From VXYL01 sp965243175 (GTDB lineage: Bacteria > Pseudomonadota > Gammaproteobacteria > Pseudomonadales > Azotimanducaceae): a DNA stretch of 64,000 nt. Both the position numbers and the translations under genes were made by a program. Where the stretch lies: assembly GCA_965243175.1 (NCBI GenBank), contig OZ251532.1, positions 4,526,001 to 4,590,000 of the forward strand, written 5' to 3'. The first letter of the stretch is position 1; each line of letters starts with the position of its first letter. Positions 61,896-64,000 of this stretch are shown here, piece by piece. The notes under the pieces are model-generated. The model did not search any database and had not been told where the DNA came from. It saw nothing but the letters and a program-made list of their open reading frames with translations.

Positions 61896-62567
61896 TCAGT
61901 CGAGTCCATCGAGAACCTTGGCGATCGATTCCCCGCGCAGTCCCTTCTTCACGGCCGCATACGCTGCGCCATCGAGTTGCGCAAGCTCCCTCGCCTTGGC
62001 CATTGCGACCTCGCGCAGGTCCGCCACCGCTACCACTTCGTCGAGAAATCCCGCGTCCTTGGCTTCCGCCGGCATGAACAGCGTCGCGCCGATGGCGGCG
62101 CGCGCCAGGTGCCGCTTGGAGAGGCGTTCGCGGGCGAGCATCAGGCCGAAGGGCGGCAGGCTCATGCCGATGGAGGTTTCGTTCAGGCCGATGCGGAAAT
62201 CGCCGGCCACGCCGACGCGATGGTCGCCGGTGAGCAGGCAGAACGCGCCGAGCGCCACCGCATGGCCAGGAGCGGCGATCACCAGCGGCAGCGGCAGGCC
62301 GTAGAGACGCATCATCAGCTTCGAGCCGCCGAGCCGCATGGCGTTGGCCGCGGCCGGGTCGTCGCCGCGAATCACCTTGAGGTCGAAGCCGCCGGAGAGC
62401 AGGCCCGGGCGACCGGCGAGCAGCACCGCCTTGGCTTCCTTCTCCGCACGGTCGAGCTGTTCGTTCACCGCGGCGATCATGGCCGGGCCGAAGGCGTTGG
62501 CCTTGCCGTCGTCCATGGTGACGACGGCGACGTCGCCATCGAGTTCGTAGCTGGTGGGCGTGCTCAA
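61896..62567 (-). CDS. Enoyl-CoA hydratase/isomerase (crotonase) family protein
   Basis: A 223-residue crotonase-fold acyl-CoA enzyme, a little shorter than the usual 250-290 residues. Seen: GRPGLLSGGFDLK (first oxyanion-hole region), PGHAVALGAFCLLTGDHRVG (second) and GLNETSIGM. The reaction (hydration or isomerisation) cannot be told from sequence. Start TTG 62567, with AGGAG 7 bases upstream. It overlaps the upstream dioxygenase stop (TTGA), so it is translated together with it. Confidence 0.85.
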   Translation of the reverse strand: MSTPTSYELDGDVAVVTMDDGKANAFGPAMIAAVNEQLDRAEKEAKAVLLAGRPGLLSGGFDLKVIRGDDPAAANAMRLGGSKLMMRLYGLPLPLVIAAPGHAVALGAFCLLTGDHRVGVAGDFRIGLNETSIGMSLPPFGLMLARERLSKRHLARAAIGATLFMPAEAKDAGFLDEVVAVADLREVAMAKARELAQLDGAAYAAVKKGLRGESIAKVLDGLD

Positions 62568-63424
62568 GCTGCTGCTCCTTGTTCAAGCGCGCCCGAGTAT
62601 GGCGCCAGTTCGCAGCCGTCGATGGTCACGCGGTGCATCAAGCGGCGTTCGCCGGGGTAGTCGTTCAGCGCGTAGTGCCAAGTGGCGCGGTTGTCCCAGA
62701 ACGCGACGCTGCCGACGCGCCAGGCGAACCGGCAGGTGTGCTCCGGCCTTGCCGCGACGCGATAGAGGTAGTCGAGCAGCGGGCGGGATTCCAAGTCCGT
62801 CCAGCCGTCGAAGCGCAGCGTGAATCCGGGGTTGACGTACAGCGCCGCTCGCCCGGAACGCGGATGGCGGATGATCACCGGATGCACGGCGTCCTGGGTG
62901 GCCTTGTCGGCGTTCTCGTAGCGCTCGTCGCCGCGTTCCGCGTACGCGCCACGGGCGCCGAACACGTGGCGGCTCGAATGCACCGCGCGCATCCCTTCGA
63001 GCGTTTCGCGGAGCCCCGGAGAGAGCGCTTCGCACGCTCGGTACATGCTCGCGAACAGCGTGTCGCCGCCTTGGCTCGGCACTTCCAGCGCGTGCAGCAT
63101 GGAGCCGAGGGCGGGAACCTGATCGTAGGAGTGATCCGTATGCCAGCCGCCGCCCACGTTCGTGTCGTGGTGCGGCTCCTTCAGCACCATCGCCACCCGC
63201 GGCTCTTCCGGAACCGGCGTGAAGAAGCGGTTCACGTTGATGGCGCCGAAGCGCTCGGCGGCAGCGAGTTGGCGTTCCGGGGCAAGCGACTGGTCGCGGA
63301 AGAAGACGACGCCGTGCTCCGCCTGGGCATCGGACACCGCCTCCACCTCGACATCGGACATGGCGTTCAAGTCCACGCCTTGGACTTCGGCCCCGCAGCC
63401 GCCGTTGAGTGGCACGATTTTCAT
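62564..63424 (-). CDS. TauD/TfdA-family 2-oxoglutarate-dependent dioxygenase
   Basis: A 286-residue Fe(II)/2-oxoglutarate dioxygenase. Iron ligands are His95 and Asp97 in WHTDHS and the distal His250 in FWDNRATWH. Arg261 and Arg265 (in RRLMHR) correspond to the 2-oxoglutarate- and substrate-binding arginines of TauD. Substrate unknown; TauD-like enzymes release sulfite from taurine, but many act on other substrates. ATG at 63424 with AGGGAG 6 bases upstream. Confidence 0.88.
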   Translation of the reverse strand: MKIVPLNGGCGAEVQGVDLNAMSDVEVEAVSDAQAEHGVVFFRDQSLAPERQLAAAERFGAINVNRFFTPVPEEPRVAMVLKEPHHDTNVGGGWHTDHSYDQVPALGSMLHALEVPSQGGDTLFASMYRACEALSPGLRETLEGMRAVHSSRHVFGARGAYAERGDERYENADKATQDAVHPVIIRHPRSGRAALYVNPGFTLRFDGWTDLESRPLLDYLYRVAARPEHTCRFAWRVGSVAFWDNRATWHYALNDYPGERRLMHRVTIDGCELAPYSGALEQGAAA

Positions 63425-63453
63425 GGCATCTCCCTTCGCAAAGCGCTGCCCGT

Positions 63454-64000
63454 TCAACCGGCGGCGCGAATCTCCTCCGGCTCGAATCCTTCCGCCAACG
63501 GGTCGGCGACGGTGGGCGCCATCTCCGTCGCCGGATCGCCGGAAACGCGCGAACTCTGCAACACCCGCGGCTGCGTGGTGTCGTAGGGGGCCGCTCGGTG
63601 CATGATGCAGCGGTTGTCCCACACCGCCAGATCGCCCACCTGCCAGCTATGGCTGTAGATGCGCGGCGGCTGGCATGCCCACGTCATGAGGTCGGCGATG
63701 AACCGCTCCGACTCGGCGGCGTCCATGCCGGGGATGCCGTAGGCGTGGCGGCCAGCGTAGATGGCCTTGCGGCCGGTCTCCGGGTGCCGCTTCACCATCG
63801 GCCGCAGCGGCGCGCCCTTGGTGTGGAAGCCGTAGAGCTGGTCGGTCTTGTGGACGAAGCCGATCTGCTTCTGCGAGCGATACAGCGAGTGGTACGCCGA
63901 GAGCCCTTCGAGCTTGGCTCGCGTGGCCGCGTCGAGTTCGTCCCAGGCGGCGCGCATGTCCGCGAACTCGGTCTGCCCGCCCACCGGCGGCACCTTCAGC
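63454..64000 (-). CDS. TauD/TfdA-family dioxygenase, 5' end outside window
   Basis: Partial C-terminal part (182 residues) of a second TauD/TfdA dioxygenase. The visible segment contains the distal-His region VWDNRCIMHRAAPYD and PVGGQTEFADM, a conserved block just after the HxD site. It ends 29 bp before the start of the other dioxygenase, so the two form one operon with the crotonase. Confidence 0.85.
   Translation of the reverse strand, partial: LKVPPVGGQTEFADMRAAWDELDAATRAKLEGLSAYHSLYRSQKQIGFVHKTDQLYGFHTKGAPLRPMVKRHPETGRKAIYAGRHAYGIPGMDAAESERFIADLMTWACQPPRIYSHSWQVGDLAVWDNRCIMHRAAPYDTTQPRVLQSSRVSGDPATEMAPTVADPLAEGFEPEEIRAAG

Overview
The window is GC-rich and appears to come from an uncultured gammaproteobacterium. 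The main taxonomic evidence is the cluster rplM-rpsI-petA-petB-petC-sspA-sspB (56.3-61.1 kb), which is a typical gammaproteobacterial arrangement. The YheS-type ABC-F ATPase and the coupled mrp-dcd pair agree with this. A heterotrophic marine or host-associated lifestyle is only a guess, based on the two TauD-type dioxygenases, the LLM-class flavin oxidoreductase and the giant adhesin-like gene.

Region 1 (1-45970, minus strand) is a single open reading frame of at least 15,323 codons. It enters at a signal peptide near 45.9 kb and leaves the window at base 1 without a stop. The visible part alone would weigh roughly 1.5 MDa. It is built from about 16 modules. Each has one to ten Calx-beta-like strands-and-loops repeats, one or two Asp-rich GLUG-type blocks, a putative-Ig (He_PIG) domain and, in the distal modules, an extra beta domain. 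I counted about 40 Calx-type units, 23 GLUG-block headers and 15 He_PIG domains. Modules are about 1.75 kb near the N-terminus and about 3.4 kb further on. Several segments are near-identical copies, including a 3.5-kb copy 9,849 bp away and a 0.8-kb copy 24,183 bp away. A run of 22 G (22 C in the coding sense) lies 18 bases upstream of the first ATG.

Region 2 (46.0-53.6 kb) is accessory. It holds a stretch of about 600 bp with no convincing gene, a HEPN-domain protein preceded by a small acidic partner, an LLM-class oxidoreductase, yheS, a small hypothetical gene, a conserved protein with a GWTDGLPV motif, a PIN toxin with its putative antitoxin, and a 20-bp-period repeat array that looks like a solo IS21-family end next to dcd.

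Region 3 (53.6-64 kb) is housekeeping and metabolism: dcd and mrp (overlapping ATGA), an SDR oxidoreductase, a sigma70-like promoter, then ribosomal proteins L13 and S9, the complete cytochrome bc1 complex (Rieske, cytochrome b, cytochrome c1) and the stringent-starvation proteins SspA and SspB. The right end carries, on the minus strand, two TauD/TfdA dioxygenases, a crotonase and a small membrane protein, probably one operon running off the window edge. I saw no rRNA or tRNA gene and no CRISPR array.
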